A stretch of DNA of 64,000 nucleotides from Salinigranum halophilum (GCF_007004735.1 NZ_ML660182.1:62001-126000); one strand, 5' to 3'; positions 51,624 through 61,689 are shown, counted from the stretch's first letter. Numbers and translations: made by a program. Notes: generated by a model not told the origin, from the letters alone.

Positions 51624-52838
51624 CTACCGCAGGCGGGCCGCGATGGCTTCCTGGAGGTCCTCGCGGAGTTCGTCGACCTCGATCTCCTCGAGGACGGGCA
51701 CGAAGAAGCCCTCGACGAGCATGTTGCGGGCCTGTCGCTCCGGGATGGTGCGCGACATCATGTAGAACAGGTCCTCCTTGTCGACCTGTCCGACCGTCGC
51801 CGAGTGTGACGCCTCGGTGTCGTGGTTGTGGATGATGAGCTTTGGCGAGGCGTCGGCTTCGGAGTCGTCCGAGAGCATCAGCGTGTTCTCGCGCTGGTAC
51901 GACGAGGTGTCCCACGCGTCGCGGCCGACGTCCTGGACGCCCTCGTACACCGAGCGGGCCTCCTCGTCGAGGACGCCGCGGGTGACGAGGTCGGCCGTCG
52001 TATGCTCGCCCTTGTGCCAGACGCGGGCGTTGACGTCGAAGTGCTGGTCGTCGTGACCGAAGAACGCGCCGACGATCTTCGTCTCCGAGGAGTCGCCGTT
52101 GAGTTCGGTCTCGATGTCCGAGCGGGTGAGCCGCGAGCCGATGTTCCCCTCGATGAAGTTGACCGAGGAGTACGTGTCGGCGTCGCCGCGCTTCAGCGTG
52201 TAGTTGTACGTCTCCTCGTCTAGGTCCTGTAAGGAGCCGTACTGGACGTAGGAGTTCTCGCCGGCGTCGACCTCGACGAGGCCGCTGTAGTAACGCATCC
52301 CCTCGCCGTCGTAGGGCTCGGAGGACTGCCGCTCCAGAATCGTCACGGACGCGGACTCCTCGGTGACGACGAGCGTGTGGTTGAACAGCGACCGACCCTC
52401 CATCCGGGTCCGGATCTTCACGTCCTCGGCGTCGACGCCTTCGGGGACGTACACGAGCGTCCCCGAGGAGAACAGCGCCACCGAGAGCGCGGTCAGGTAG
52501 TCCCGCTCGGGGTCGATGACCGACCCGAAGGAGTCGCGGACGACCTCCTCGTACTCGTCGAGCGCGTCGACGAACGAGAGGACCTCAACGTCCGAATCGG
52601 GGACGACGAGGTCGCGCTCTTCGGTCTGTGCGAGCGGGTCGACGAGTTCCTCGAAGTCGAACTGCTCGAGGTTCGTCCACCGGCGGCCGGGCGTCTGGAT
52701 GACGTCCGGCAGCTCGACGTCGGGGAGCGCCGCCAGAGCGCTCAGGCGTGTCTCGAGGAGCCACTCGGGCTCGCCGCGCTCCTCGGAGAGCTTCCGTACC
52801 GTCTCTTCGGAGATGTTGGCTGGCAGTGTCGCGGACAT
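51624..52838 (-). CDS. sufD: Fe-S cluster assembly protein SufD
   Basis: A 404-residue SufBD-fold protein. It opens MSATLPANISEETVRKLSEE and has PGRRWTNLEQFDFEEL, then the right-handed beta-helix core, and the C-terminal HNHDTEASHSATVGQVDKED and FYMMSRTIPERQARNMLVEG motifs shared with SufB. It forms the SufBC2D scaffold on which iron-sulfur clusters are built. Its ATG follows directly on the sufB stop codon (no gap), so it is the third gene of sufCBD. A T-run terminator follows. Confidence 0.95.
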   Translation of the reverse strand: MSATLPANISEETVRKLSEERGEPEWLLETRLSALAALPDVELPDVIQTPGRRWTNLEQFDFEELVDPLAQTEERDLVVPDSDVEVLSFVDALDEYEEVVRDSFGSVIDPERDYLTALSVALFSSGTLVYVPEGVDAEDVKIRTRMEGRSLFNHTLVVTEESASVTILERQSSEPYDGEGMRYYSGLVEVDAGENSYVQYGSLQDLDEETYNYTLKRGDADTYSSVNFIEGNIGSRLTRSDIETELNGDSSETKIVGAFFGHDDQHFDVNARVWHKGEHTTADLVTRGVLDEEARSVYEGVQDVGRDAWDTSSYQRENTLMLSDDSEADASPKLIIHNHDTEASHSATVGQVDKEDLFYMMSRTIPERQARNMLVEGFFVPVLEEIEVDELREDLQEAIAARLR

Positions 52839-54269
52839 CTATCCGAGGCTTCCCTCCATCTCGAGCTCGACCAGACGGTTCAGCTCGACCGCGTACTCGA
52901 TGGGCAGCTCCTCCGTGATGGGCTCGATGAAGCCCGAGACGATCATCTGCTTGGCGTCGTCGTCGTCCAGTCCACGGGACTGGAGGTAGAAGACGTCCTC
53001 GTCGCCGATCTTGCCGACCGTGGCCTCGTGGGCGACGTCGACGGTCGACTCGTTGATCTCCATGTACGGCATCGTGTCCGACGTGGACTCGTTGTCGAAC
53101 ATCAGCGCGTCACACTCGACTGCCGTCGAGGAGTCGTGTGCGCCGTCCGCGATGTGGACCAGTCCGCGGTAGTTCGTGCGGCCGCCGTCCTTGGAGATAG
53201 ACTTCGACTCGATGGTCGACTTCGTCTCCGGAGCGTTGTGGTACACCTTCGCGCCCGTGTCGATGTTCTGACCCTTGCCGGCGAACGCGATGGTGATGTG
53301 GTTGTCCGACGCACCGCGGCCCTTGAGGATCGAGGCGGGGTACAGCATGGTGGCCTTCGAGCCCATCGAGCCCGAAATCCACTCCATGCGGCCGTTCTTC
53401 TCGACGATGGCGCGCTTGGTGTTGAGGTTGTAGGTGTTCTTCGACCAGTTCTGCACCGTCGAGTACTGGACGTGAGCGTCCTCGCCGACGAAGACCTCGA
53501 CTCCGCCGGAGTGGAGGTTGAACGCCGAGTACTTCGGCGCGCTGCAGCCTTCGATGTAGTGGACCTCGCTGCCCTCCTCGGCGACGATGAGCGTGTGCTC
53601 GAACTGGCCCATCCCCTCCGAGTTCATCCGGAAGTACGCCTGGACGGGCATGTCGACCGTCACGTCTTCGGGGACGTAGACGAACGACCCGCCGGACCAG
53701 ATGGCCCCGTGGAGCGCGGCGAACTTGTTGTCCGATGGGGGCACGCACTTCGTCATGAAGTACTCGCGGACGATGTCCTCGTGCTCCTGGACGGCCTTGT
53801 CCATGTTGCAGAAGACGACCCCCTTCTCCTCCCAGCGTTCCTGCATGTTCTGGTAGACGACCTCGGACTCGTACTGGGCACCCACGCCGGAGAGGGCGTT
53901 CTTCTCGGCTTCCGGGATACCCAGCTTGTCGAAGGTGTCCTTGATGTCGTCGGGGAGGTCGGTCCAGTCGTCGACGCCGCCACGGACTTCGACGTCGGGC
54001 CGGATGTACGGGACGATCTGGTCGACGTCGACCTCCGAGAGGTCCGGCTGGCCGGGCCAGTCGGTCGGCATCGGCATCTTCTGGAACTGCTTCAGCGCGC
54101 GAAGGCGACGCTCCAGCATCCACTCGGGCTCGTCTTTGTCCTCGGAGATGACGCGAATCGTCTCCTCGGTGAGACCCTTTTCGGCCTGGAAGGACGACTT
54201 CTGGTCCTTCTTGAACTCGAAGCGGGCTTCGGTGTCTGTCTCTTTGAGGTGGTCTTGTTCGGAACTCAT
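52839..54269 (-). CDS. sufB: Fe-S cluster assembly protein SufB
   Basis: A 476-residue scaffold subunit. It starts MSSEQDHLKETDTEARFEFK, has KGVVFCNMDKAVQEHEDIVR, SGGSFVYVPEDVTVDMPVQA, VHYIEGCSAPKYSAFNLHSG and MPYMEINESTVDVAHEATVG. The YIEGCSAP cysteine is the conserved SufB Cys associated with sulfur transfer from the desulfurase. It pairs with SufD and two SufC subunits. It starts 24 bp after sufC, in one operon. No sufS or sufU gene is present in this window. Confidence 0.97.
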   Translation of the reverse strand: MSSEQDHLKETDTEARFEFKKDQKSSFQAEKGLTEETIRVISEDKDEPEWMLERRLRALKQFQKMPMPTDWPGQPDLSEVDVDQIVPYIRPDVEVRGGVDDWTDLPDDIKDTFDKLGIPEAEKNALSGVGAQYESEVVYQNMQERWEEKGVVFCNMDKAVQEHEDIVREYFMTKCVPPSDNKFAALHGAIWSGGSFVYVPEDVTVDMPVQAYFRMNSEGMGQFEHTLIVAEEGSEVHYIEGCSAPKYSAFNLHSGGVEVFVGEDAHVQYSTVQNWSKNTYNLNTKRAIVEKNGRMEWISGSMGSKATMLYPASILKGRGASDNHITIAFAGKGQNIDTGAKVYHNAPETKSTIESKSISKDGGRTNYRGLVHIADGAHDSSTAVECDALMFDNESTSDTMPYMEINESTVDVAHEATVGKIGDEDVFYLQSRGLDDDDAKQMIVSGFIEPITEELPIEYAVELNRLVELEMEGSLG

Positions 54270-54293
54270 GATGTGTGTGTGATGTGTGTCCGC

Positions 54294-55199
54294 TTACGCT
54301 GCCTCGTACACTTCCTCGCGAACCCAGTCGTAGCCACGGTCTTCGAGCTCTTCGGCGAGGGAGGCGTCGCCGCTCTTGACGACGCGACCGTCGAGCATGA
54401 TGTGGACGTGGTCGGGTTCGACGTAGTCGAGGATACGCTGGTAGTGGGTGATCTGGAGGATGCCCGTCCCCTGCTCGTCACGGAGCGCGTTGATGCCCTT
54501 CGAGACGTCCTGCAGGCGGTCGATGTCCAGTCCGGAGTCGATTTCGTCGAGAACGGCGATCGAGGGCTCGAGGATGGCCGCCTGCAGCACCTCGTTCTGC
54601 TTCTTCTCGCCGCCGGAGAAGCCGGCGTTGAGGTACCGCTGGGCGAACTTCGAGTCCATGTCGAGCAGTTCCATCTTCTCCTTGAGGAGCTGCTGGAACT
54701 CCGCGACACCGATCTCGCCGTCGTCGGCCGGCCCCTCCATCGGCGAGGTGTCGTAGCCGGCTTCTTCTTCCTCTTCGTCCTCGCCCTCGTCGCCCTCGAA
54801 GAGCTCCTCTCGCTCTTCGAGCTTGGCGTTGAGCGCCTGCCGGAGGAAGTTCGTCATCGTGACGCCCTCGATCTCCGCGGGGTACTGGAAGCCGAGGAAG
54901 ATACCGAGCGCGGCGCGCTCGTTCGGCTCCAGTTCGAGAAGGTCCCACGTCTTCATGTCTTCGGGGATCTCCTCGCCGAACTCGTCGTCGTCGAGGTGGA
55001 GCAGGATCTCGCCGTCGGTCACCTCGTAGGCGGGGTGGCCAGCGATGACCTTCGCGGTCGTCGATTTACCCGACCCGTTCGGGCCCATCAGTGCGTGAAT
55101 CTCGCCGGAGCGTACTTCCAGGTCGACGCCGCGGAGGATCGTTTCGCCGTCTTCTTCCGCGACCTCGGCGTGGAGGTCCTTGATTTCGAGTGTCGCCAT
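54294..55199 (-). CDS. sufC: Fe-S cluster assembly ATPase SufC
   Basis: A 301-residue ABC ATPase. Walker A is MGPNGSGKSTTAKVIAGHPA, the signature FSGGEKKQNEVLQAA, Walker B IAVLDEIDSGLDIDRLQDVS, and the switch His in ILQITHYQRIL. An acidic insertion (EGDEGEDEEEEEAGYD) separates the Q-loop helices from the signature region and lengthens the protein beyond the 250 or so residues of bacterial SufC; this is a haloarchaeal feature. It drives conformational change in the SufBC2D complex. It is the first gene of the operon. Confidence 0.97.
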   Translation of the reverse strand: MATLEIKDLHAEVAEEDGETILRGVDLEVRSGEIHALMGPNGSGKSTTAKVIAGHPAYEVTDGEILLHLDDDEFGEEIPEDMKTWDLLELEPNERAALGIFLGFQYPAEIEGVTMTNFLRQALNAKLEEREELFEGDEGEDEEEEEAGYDTSPMEGPADDGEIGVAEFQQLLKEKMELLDMDSKFAQRYLNAGFSGGEKKQNEVLQAAILEPSIAVLDEIDSGLDIDRLQDVSKGINALRDEQGTGILQITHYQRILDYVEPDHVHIMLDGRVVKSGDASLAEELEDRGYDWVREEVYEAA

Positions 55200-55281
55200 T
55201 GTTACTGGTGTTCCTCTTTCGGAAGTGGGGGAGTTGGCTCCATAATGCTTACGGATTTACTATCCTCGGCTTCGTAGTGGA

Positions 55282-55293
55282 GAAATATATTTT
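55282..55293 (-). promoter_or_regulatory. TATA box upstream of sufC
   Basis: Read on the minus strand, aaaatatatttc is a strong TATA element. It would give a leader of about 55-60 nt. That leader contains a GAGGAA sequence about 12 bp before the ATG, a possible ribosome-binding site. A second, weaker box (gcattatg, about 55241-55248) would give a shorter leader. Just upstream lies the inverted repeat GGGA-t-TCCC (about 55294-55302). Confidence 0.55.
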
Positions 55294-55415
55294 GGGAATC
55301 CCGAAACACCGCGGGTGAGTCGACAACTGTCCGGGTTTCGGCCGCCCGAAGTCACGGGTGGACCGTGTGGGGGGCGTTCGTGGTCGATTCGGCGATTCGG
55401 GCGGCCGTCAGTCGC

Positions 55416-58142
55416 TTACACGAACGAGCCGAGGCCGGTCTGTTCCTGGCCGCTTTTGACTTCGTCCCAGGTCATCCCGAGCGCCTCGATGACACGAGCG
55501 ATGGGCCCTTTCAGCGTCTTGTCGAGCATCTTGTCCCAGTCGACGGCGAACGCTTCGGGGACCTGGTCGGCGTACTCGAAGCAGATGACGTCGGGGTCGC
55601 GCTTGAACTCCATGTAGAGCGGGTCTTCGGTGATGTCGGGCCGTTCCGACTCGATACGCTGCCAGAAGTCGGGGTGGACCTTCTCGAGGTAGACGTGTTT
55701 GGGCTTCGAGCCGCGACCGAAGTTCGTCCCCAAGAGGAGGTTCGCGTACCGCGCCCCCCGGACGTGCGCAGAGGCGTTCTCGTACGTCGACAGGCGCTTG
55801 CCGATACCGCCGGGGACGCCGATGTCGTCGAGCGAGAGGTGCCCGTCCGCGAACTCCTCGATGATGTCGTGGAGGTACGTCTTGATGTCGTCCGTGGCCT
55901 CGCCGGTGACGATCATCTCGATGACTTTCTGCTGGACCTCCTTTGTCACGGGCGCGATGTCCGAGCGCTTGTACTCGAACCCCGTGATGTCGATGTCGTC
56001 GACGTCCTTCCCTTCTTTCCAGACGATGTGGCCGGCGTAGCGCTTCTTCCGCCCGGCCTGGAAGAACCGCCGATACAGTTTCTCGAACTCGATCTGGAAG
56101 CGGTGTTCCTCCGCACCCAACTCCTCGAGTGCGAAGTCGTCGTACGCGGCGTTGATGTTCTCCTCTAACTCGAACGACTGCTCGATGGCCTCCTCCTTCG
56201 AGACGTCGGGCCCGAGTTCGAGCATGACGGAGTCGGTGTCTCCATACGCGACTTGGTAGTTCAGTCCGCTTGCCACCTCTTCGGTGAACTGGATGACCTC
56301 TCTCCCTGTCGCCGTGATGGCCGCACCCATCTCCTTGTCGTAGAGGCGGAACCGGTCCCACCCCAGCACGCCGTACAGCGAGTTCATGATGACCTTCACC
56401 GCCGCCTGCTGGCGGTCGAACTGCTCGTACGCCTCGGAGTCGGCGGGGTGGTCGTTCCGCAGCGCCTTCTTCTGCTCGCGCTCGTCGAGCAGTTCGTCGA
56501 CCATCTCCCGGATGATGCCGTCCGGTTCCCTCCTGAAGTGGGTCCCGTTGGGCGCGCGATAGGTGTTCGCCTCGAACGCCTCTTCGGAGTCGTAGTCGGC
56601 CGGCGTGACCTTCGTCTCCGGCGAGGCGTTGATGGTCACCATACACATCGGGTACAGCGACTTCAGGTCGAGGACGGTGACGTTCTCCTTGACGCCGACG
56701 ATGGGTTCGAACACCGCGCCGCCCTCGTACTCCTCGCTCTCGACCGTGCCCTTCGAGGGGAGGGCGAACTCACCGTGGACCTTGTGCAGGACGTAGATGT
56801 CGACGGTGTCGCCGGGAGTGGGCGCGTCCTCGAGTTTACAGCCGACGAACGACCGCACCTCGTCCCAGAAGGCGATTACCTCCTGCTTTCGGTCGATTTC
56901 GACGCACAGTTCCACGTCGCGGAGGTTGTACTCCAGGAGGCGCTCGGGGTCGTCCTCCCAGAGGTCGCCGATGTCTCCGGAGTACCGCTCTTTTCCCACG
57001 TCGAGTTCGAGTTCACCGACGGCGTCGAGTCGGTACGATTCGAGTTCGGTGAACTGCGTCCGCTTGTACGCGTAGAGGAGGTCGAACACCACGCGCCCCT
57101 TCACGTCGGGGCCACCCCACCCGCCGCGCCACACCTCGTTCACGCGGGAGAGGCGCTCGACGGCGAGGTCCGCCTCGCAGGAGGGGTTCAGCACGTCGAG
57201 GCGGTCCAACAGATAGGGCGCGTCGAAGTCCTCGAAGTTCCAGCCGGTCAGGACGTCGGGGTCGGTCTCTTCGAGATGCGAGAGGAACGCGTCGAGCATG
57301 GCCGCCTCGTCGTCGAACGACCGGACCCGGACGTTCGTCTCCTCCTGGAGCGGTTCGTATCCTGGCAGGGAGTCGACCGACTCGCCGTTCCCCTCGGGGG
57401 CGACGGCGTGCCAGACGACGTACTCGTCGTCGTACGAGTCGTGGCTGGTGAGACAGACGATGGGCTCTTCGCCGTCTTCGGGGAAGCCGTTGCGGTCGTC
57501 GACCTCGATGTCGAAGGTGTTCACGCGGAGGTCGGCGTCGACGTCCGTCCCGTGAACCTCCTCGTGTGGGATCTGAATCGTCCCCGACTCCAGGCGTCGT
57601 TCGGGCACCCGGACCCCGTTGCCGACGTCCTTGTCGATGAGCAGGCGGTTGGGGAAGAGGATGTCCGCCTCGTAGTGGTCGAACTCGTCTCGAATCTGGC
57701 CGACGTCGCGCGGCGTCCGGGTACAGATTTTGGTCAGCGCCTCGCCCCGGATGCTCTCGAACCCCTCCTCGGTGCGGGTGATGACGTCGCGGTCGAGGTC
57801 CGCGTCGGAGAGCGTCTCCGTCGGCGCGTAGAAGTACGGCTCGAAGCCGAGGACGCGGACGTGTTCGGCCGTGTTATCGGGGGTGCGTCCGAACACGTGG
57901 AGGACGGGGTACTCCTCGCGCCCCTGCCCCTCGATGGTGTAGTCCACCTGCGTGATCATCAGTTCGACGACGCCGTCGGCGTCTGGATACCCCGCGTGGT
58001 CGTCCGCGACCACCTCCGTCACCTGCGGCCCGCCGTTTCCGGCGATGGCCTCGGCAATCGCTGCCTCGTCTACCGACTCGCCCCCACCCTCGTCGGGGTC
58101 GTCGGCCGGCGAAGAGAAGTCCGCGAGTCCCGTCTGCGTCAT
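55416..58142 (-). CDS. polB: DNA polymerase B (family B replicative polymerase), intein-free
   Basis: A 908-residue family B polymerase. Exonuclease motifs are NTFDIEVDDRNG (about 208), NFEDFDAPYLL and EYNLRDVELC. Polymerase motif A is LDLKSLYPMCMV (about 490), B KVIMNSLYGVLGW (about 590), and C AYGDTDSVMLE (about 630), all uninterrupted, so no intein occupies the common haloarchaeal sites. QTGLADF at residues 3-9 and QTGLGSFV at the very C-terminus both resemble PCNA-interacting motifs. I use the ATG at 58140-58142 because MTQTGLADF then starts the protein; MAMTQ two codons earlier is also possible. It replicates the chromosome with PolD. Confidence 0.96.
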   Translation of the reverse strand: MTQTGLADFSSPADDPDEGGGESVDEAAIAEAIAGNGGPQVTEVVADDHAGYPDADGVVELMITQVDYTIEGQGREEYPVLHVFGRTPDNTAEHVRVLGFEPYFYAPTETLSDADLDRDVITRTEEGFESIRGEALTKICTRTPRDVGQIRDEFDHYEADILFPNRLLIDKDVGNGVRVPERRLESGTIQIPHEEVHGTDVDADLRVNTFDIEVDDRNGFPEDGEEPIVCLTSHDSYDDEYVVWHAVAPEGNGESVDSLPGYEPLQEETNVRVRSFDDEAAMLDAFLSHLEETDPDVLTGWNFEDFDAPYLLDRLDVLNPSCEADLAVERLSRVNEVWRGGWGGPDVKGRVVFDLLYAYKRTQFTELESYRLDAVGELELDVGKERYSGDIGDLWEDDPERLLEYNLRDVELCVEIDRKQEVIAFWDEVRSFVGCKLEDAPTPGDTVDIYVLHKVHGEFALPSKGTVESEEYEGGAVFEPIVGVKENVTVLDLKSLYPMCMVTINASPETKVTPADYDSEEAFEANTYRAPNGTHFRREPDGIIREMVDELLDEREQKKALRNDHPADSEAYEQFDRQQAAVKVIMNSLYGVLGWDRFRLYDKEMGAAITATGREVIQFTEEVASGLNYQVAYGDTDSVMLELGPDVSKEEAIEQSFELEENINAAYDDFALEELGAEEHRFQIEFEKLYRRFFQAGRKKRYAGHIVWKEGKDVDDIDITGFEYKRSDIAPVTKEVQQKVIEMIVTGEATDDIKTYLHDIIEEFADGHLSLDDIGVPGGIGKRLSTYENASAHVRGARYANLLLGTNFGRGSKPKHVYLEKVHPDFWQRIESERPDITEDPLYMEFKRDPDVICFEYADQVPEAFAVDWDKMLDKTLKGPIARVIEALGMTWDEVKSGQEQTGLGSFV

Positions 58143-58245
58143 GGCCATCTCTTCTGCGCTGTGGCGTAAAAACCCCGTCTTTCTCGCGGTCCGGTTCGGC
58201 ACGACCGCTGTTTGAGACAATTTCCGTCACGAAAGAAAGACCTAT

Positions 58246-58263
58246 GGTATGCTACGTCATACC
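58246..58263. promoter_or_regulatory. Inverted repeat before the DUF7331 gene
   Basis: GGTATG-ctacgt-CATACC has perfect 6-bp arms and a 6-bp spacer and lies 10 bp before the ATG at 58274, in the region shared with the divergent polB promoter. It resembles a dimer-binding operator. Confidence 0.4.
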
Positions 58264-58273
58264 GTGTCGATAC

Positions 58274-58441
58274 ATGTCCGACTCCACTCGAGCCGACGGA
58301 CGGGATCGCGCTTCTGATTACGACCCCGCAGTCGACGTCGAGACATACGAGGTCGACGGTGGCGTCGTCTTCTTCGACGCCGAGAACCCGCTCGCGTGGG
58401 TGGAGGCGGCGACGACGGTGCGGCTCACCGACGTGGCCTGA
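58274..58441 (+). CDS. Small conserved haloarchaeal protein (DUF7331)
   Basis: A 55-residue acidic protein starting MSDSTRADGRDRASDYDPAV, with the core YEVDGGVVFFDAENPLAWVE and ending TTVRLTDVA. I recall this as the DUF7331 family, widespread in haloarchaea and of unknown function. The 'YEVDGGVVFFDAENPLAW' strand-turn-strand is a small beta unit. It is divergent from polB and has a likely operator before its start. Confidence 0.75.
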   Translation: MSDSTRADGRDRASDYDPAVDVETYEVDGGVVFFDAENPLAWVEAATTVRLTDVA

Positions 58442-58594
58442 CGCCGTTCGCTGTCGGTGACGGCCCGTGCGACCGATACCGACCGGGTGGGCTCGGCTCC
58501 GTACCGAATCTCCCTCTCGTGGCGGGAGCACCCACCGGTTGTGCCGACGCCGGCGAGCGGAACGGCTAAACGCGACGCCGGGCTCTCCTCTCTC

Positions 58595-59017
58595 ATGCGA
58601 ACGGTGCGCGACACAGATGGGGCGCGATATCTCCTCGTGAAGCGGTCGAGTGATGCGACGCTCGTTCGCGACCCCGAGACCGGAGCCGAGCAGTACCTCC
58701 CGAACGACGAACTCACCGAGGCGGAGGGCGTGTCCGCCCTCACCGTCGCGGCGAGTGGCGTCCCCGAGTCGGTTCGACGGGTCGTCACCGCTGCCCACAC
58801 CGAGGACGCACTCGGCCTGCTCGTCGAGCTGGTCGACCGTGGCCCCCTCCCGGTGCGGGACCTCCTCTCGGCGTACGACCTCTGTGAGTCCGACCTGCAC
58901 GGGCTGCTCGCGGAGTTCCGTGCGGCCGGCCTCATCCGCGAGCGGGACGCGGCCGGCGAACGGGGGTACGAAGCCACCGAGACGACTCGTGAGGCCGTCG
59001 CCGCGCTCCGCGGCTAG
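58595..59017 (+). CDS. Winged-helix-like protein next to rad50 (DUF7346-like)
   Basis: A 140-residue protein. Residues 1-45 form a beta unit, [20 protein letters not shown] and [11 protein letters not shown]. The C-terminal part is helical and winged-helix-like: [59 protein letters not shown]. This resembles a haloarchaeal family I recall as DUF7346. The start is the ATG at 58595 after a ggctaaacg box. Its 3' end overlaps the rad50 3' end by 4 bp (59014-59017), a tail-to-tail overlap. Function unknown. Confidence 0.7.
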   Translation: MRTVRDTDGARYLLVKRSSDATLVRDPETGAEQYLPNDELTEAEGVSALTVAASGVPESVRRVVTAAHTEDALGLLVELVDRGPLPVRDLLSAYDLCESDLHGLLAEFRAAGLIRERDAAGERGYEATETTREAVAALRG

Positions 59018-61689
59018 TCCTGCGCGACCGCCGCGAGGGTCGGGTCCTCGACGCGCTCGACCGTCGAGCGGTTAGTCGTGGGGTCTTTCTCGACCCGGAC
59101 GAGGTCGTCGGCGGCACCGACGAGTTCGTCGTCGTGGCTCACGATGACGATCTGACGGACGCCGAGCGAGCGCATCTCGTCGACGAGGTCGACCAGCCGT
59201 GACACGTGTCCCGAGTCGAGGAACACCGTCGGCTCGTCGAGGATGAGCGGCGGCATCGGTGCGGCCCCGTCGATTCCCTCTGCGAGCAGTCGGTAGATGG
59301 CACATCGCAGCGAGAGGTTGAACAGGGCGCGCTCGCCGCCCGAGAGCTGGTCCGGGGCGAGCGCCGTCCCGTCCTTCTGGAACACGGTGAGTTCGTACTC
59401 GCCGTCGAGCCGGATGTGCGAGTACGCGTCGTTCCCGTAGACGAGGTCGAACGTCTCGTTCAGCATCCGCCCGAGCGTCTCGACGTTCTGCTGTCGGAGC
59501 TCCGCGCGGAGGTCGCCGTACATCGCCTCCAGCGACTCGGTCTCGTCGTGGAGCGACGCCAGCGCACCGACCTCCGTCTCGAGTGCGTCGCGTCTCTCTC
59601 GGAGGCGTTCGAGCTGCTCGATGTCGCCCTCGACACTCCCGATACGGCTCTGGACGTCGTCACGCTCCGTTCGTAACTCCTCGAGCGCGTCGTCGACCTG
59701 TTCGAGGTAGTTCTGGGCGCGCGCTCTGTCTGCACGCGCGCTTTCGACCCGCTCTTCGTCGACGGCGTCGGCCAGTTCGCGCCGTCGCTCGCGCTTCTCG
59801 GTCAGCCGCTCGTTCCGCTCGGCGTTCAGGTCGGCGAGTCGCTCACGCCGCTCGCGGAGCTGTTCCACGGCGTCCTCGGCATCGGCACGTGCGTCGAGTC
59901 GCTCGCCGAGCGCGGCCAGTCCGTCGAGACGTCGTTCGAGCGCCTCGATCTCCTCGTTCGCCGTCGACACCTCCTCACGGACCGTCGACGCCCGCTCCGC
60001 CTGCGTCTCCGCGGCCTCGCGGGCCGACTCGACCTGCTCGTCGAGTTCGTCCGCCTCCGCTCTGAGCCGGTCGGCGCGATCATGTGTCTCCTCGACACTC
60101 TCGGCGCGGTCCTCGACTAGCTGGGTGAGCGACGCGAGTCGGTCCTCGATGGACTCGACGCGGTTCTCGCGCTCGACGAGCGTCTCCGCGTCGTCGATGG
60201 CGGCCTCGCACTCGTCGCGCTCGTCCTCGAGTTCGGTCAGTTCGCGTTCGAGTTCCGCGACCGTCTCACGGTCGTCTGCCAGCCGCTCGACGTGCGGCGA
60301 GCCCTCGACGGGTTGCCCGCACTCGGGACACTTCCCCTCCTCGCGGAGGCGCTCGGCCTCCTCGACGCGGCGTCGGGCCGCCTCGAGCGCCCCGGCCACC
60401 TCGCCGTGACGGTCCCGAACCGCGTCGAGGCGTTCCCGGAGCGCCTCCAGGTGGTCGGCGGCCTCGCCGAACTCGACGGGGGCCTCCTCGAATCCCGCCC
60501 GGAGGTCCTCGGCCTCCGCTTCGAGTTCCTCGACGCGCTCGCGTCGGTCTTCGAGGTCCTCCATCGCCGACTCGGCCTTCGCTTCGAGCTCCGACGCCTG
60601 CTCGCGCTTCTCGGCGGCGCGTGACGAGAGGTCCTCGGCTTTCGTCCGGAGGTTCTCCGCCTGTGTCTCCAGCGCCTTCGCGCTGGTCCGCTCGTCCGCA
60701 GCCGCCTCTCGTTTCTCCTCGACGCGCGCGGAGAGCGTCTCCGCTCTGTCTGCGACCGCTTCGGCCGTCGCCTCGTCGAGGTCTGTCTCGGCCAAGCGTG
60801 TCTGTATCTCCTCGTCGAGTGTTTCGACCCGGTCCCGCTCGTCGCCGAGCTTCCGCCTGAGTTCGTCACGCTCGGTCTCGGTCTCGCGCACCTTCGACTC
60901 GAGTGCCTCGATTTCGGTGTCGAGCCGCTGCAGTTCCTCACGGGTCTCTTCGTACTCTTCGAGGACGGCTCTCGCCCCGTCGAGCGTCTCCCGCGCGCGC
61001 TCGCGCTGGTCCTCGTACCGTTCGAGCTTCGCGTCGAGTTCCTCCCGCTCGGTCGTGAGCGCGTTCAGTGTCTCGTGGAGGTCGCGCGACTCGTACTCCT
61101 CGATGGTGGTCTCGAGTTGGTCGAGCGCGCCGCGCTTCTCGCTCCGGACGTCCTCGACGCCGAGGCGCGCCTGCCCGGCCCGCTCGCGGTACTCCTCGAG
61201 CGTCCCGAGCTGGAGGAGGTCGTCGAGCATCGTCTGTCGCTCCTTCGGGGTGGCGTTGATGAGCTTGTTCACCTCCCCCTGCCGGACGTACGCGCAGTTG
61301 ACGAACGCCTCGGCGTCCATGCGGAGCATCCGGGTGACGCGGTCGCGCACGTCGCGTGCCCCGTCGTACGTCGCGTCGGGTCCCTCCAGCGTGCAGTCGG
61401 CGGTCTGGATTCGCTCGCCCGACCGGCGGAGCCGTCGGTGGACGTGGTAGGCGGTGTCGTCGTGGGTGAACCACAGGTCGATTTCGGCCTCGTCCTCGCC
61501 GGTCGTCACGAGGTCGTCGAGCGTCTCGTCGAGCGCCCGCGCCCCGTAGAGCGCGAAGAAACACGCGTCGAGCAGCGAGGACTTCCCGCTCCCGTTCAAC
61601 CCGTGAATGACGGTCACGCCGTCGTCGAGGTCGAGGTCGGCGTCGGCGTACGGCTTGAAGTTCGCCAGTCGGACGCGGTCGAACCTCAC
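59014..61689 (-). CDS. rad50: DNA double-strand break repair ATPase Rad50
   Basis: An 891-residue SMC-like ATPase. Walker A is [20 protein letters not shown] (about 29-48), the Q-loop lies in [11 protein letters not shown], and the zinc hook CPECGQPV is at about residue 453-460. The signature is [20 protein letters not shown] (about 781-800), Walker [13 protein letters not shown], and the late His in [20 protein letters not shown]. Long coiled coils flank the hook. With Mre11 it tethers and processes DNA ends. Its start overlaps the mre11 stop by 4 bp (61686-61689), so the two are coupled. Confidence 0.97.
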   Translation of the reverse strand: MRFDRVRLANFKPYADADLDLDDGVTVIHGLNGSGKSSLLDACFFALYGARALDETLDDLVTTGEDEAEIDLWFTHDDTAYHVHRRLRRSGERIQTADCTLEGPDATYDGARDVRDRVTRMLRMDAEAFVNCAYVRQGEVNKLINATPKERQTMLDDLLQLGTLEEYRERAGQARLGVEDVRSEKRGALDQLETTIEEYESRDLHETLNALTTEREELDAKLERYEDQRERARETLDGARAVLEEYEETREELQRLDTEIEALESKVRETETERDELRRKLGDERDRVETLDEEIQTRLAETDLDEATAEAVADRAETLSARVEEKREAAADERTSAKALETQAENLRTKAEDLSSRAAEKREQASELEAKAESAMEDLEDRRERVEELEAEAEDLRAGFEEAPVEFGEAADHLEALRERLDAVRDRHGEVAGALEAARRRVEEAERLREEGKCPECGQPVEGSPHVERLADDRETVAELERELTELEDERDECEAAIDDAETLVERENRVESIEDRLASLTQLVEDRAESVEETHDRADRLRAEADELDEQVESAREAAETQAERASTVREEVSTANEEIEALERRLDGLAALGERLDARADAEDAVEQLRERRERLADLNAERNERLTEKRERRRELADAVDEERVESARADRARAQNYLEQVDDALEELRTERDDVQSRIGSVEGDIEQLERLRERRDALETEVGALASLHDETESLEAMYGDLRAELRQQNVETLGRMLNETFDLVYGNDAYSHIRLDGEYELTVFQKDGTALAPDQLSGGERALFNLSLRCAIYRLLAEGIDGAAPMPPLILDEPTVFLDSGHVSRLVDLVDEMRSLGVRQIVIVSHDDELVGAADDLVRVEKDPTTNRSTVERVEDPTLAAVAQD

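Noticed and set aside
52377-55277. A 966-codon open frame antisense to sufC, sufB and sufD.
   Set aside because: It is a by-product of high GC and strong codon bias opposite real genes; the protein is rich in V/D/R/H repeats with no domain, while the minus strand encodes three complete Suf proteins.
55416-58142. Intein in polB.
   Set aside because: All polymerase motifs are continuous and the length (908 residues) equals that of an intein-free enzyme.
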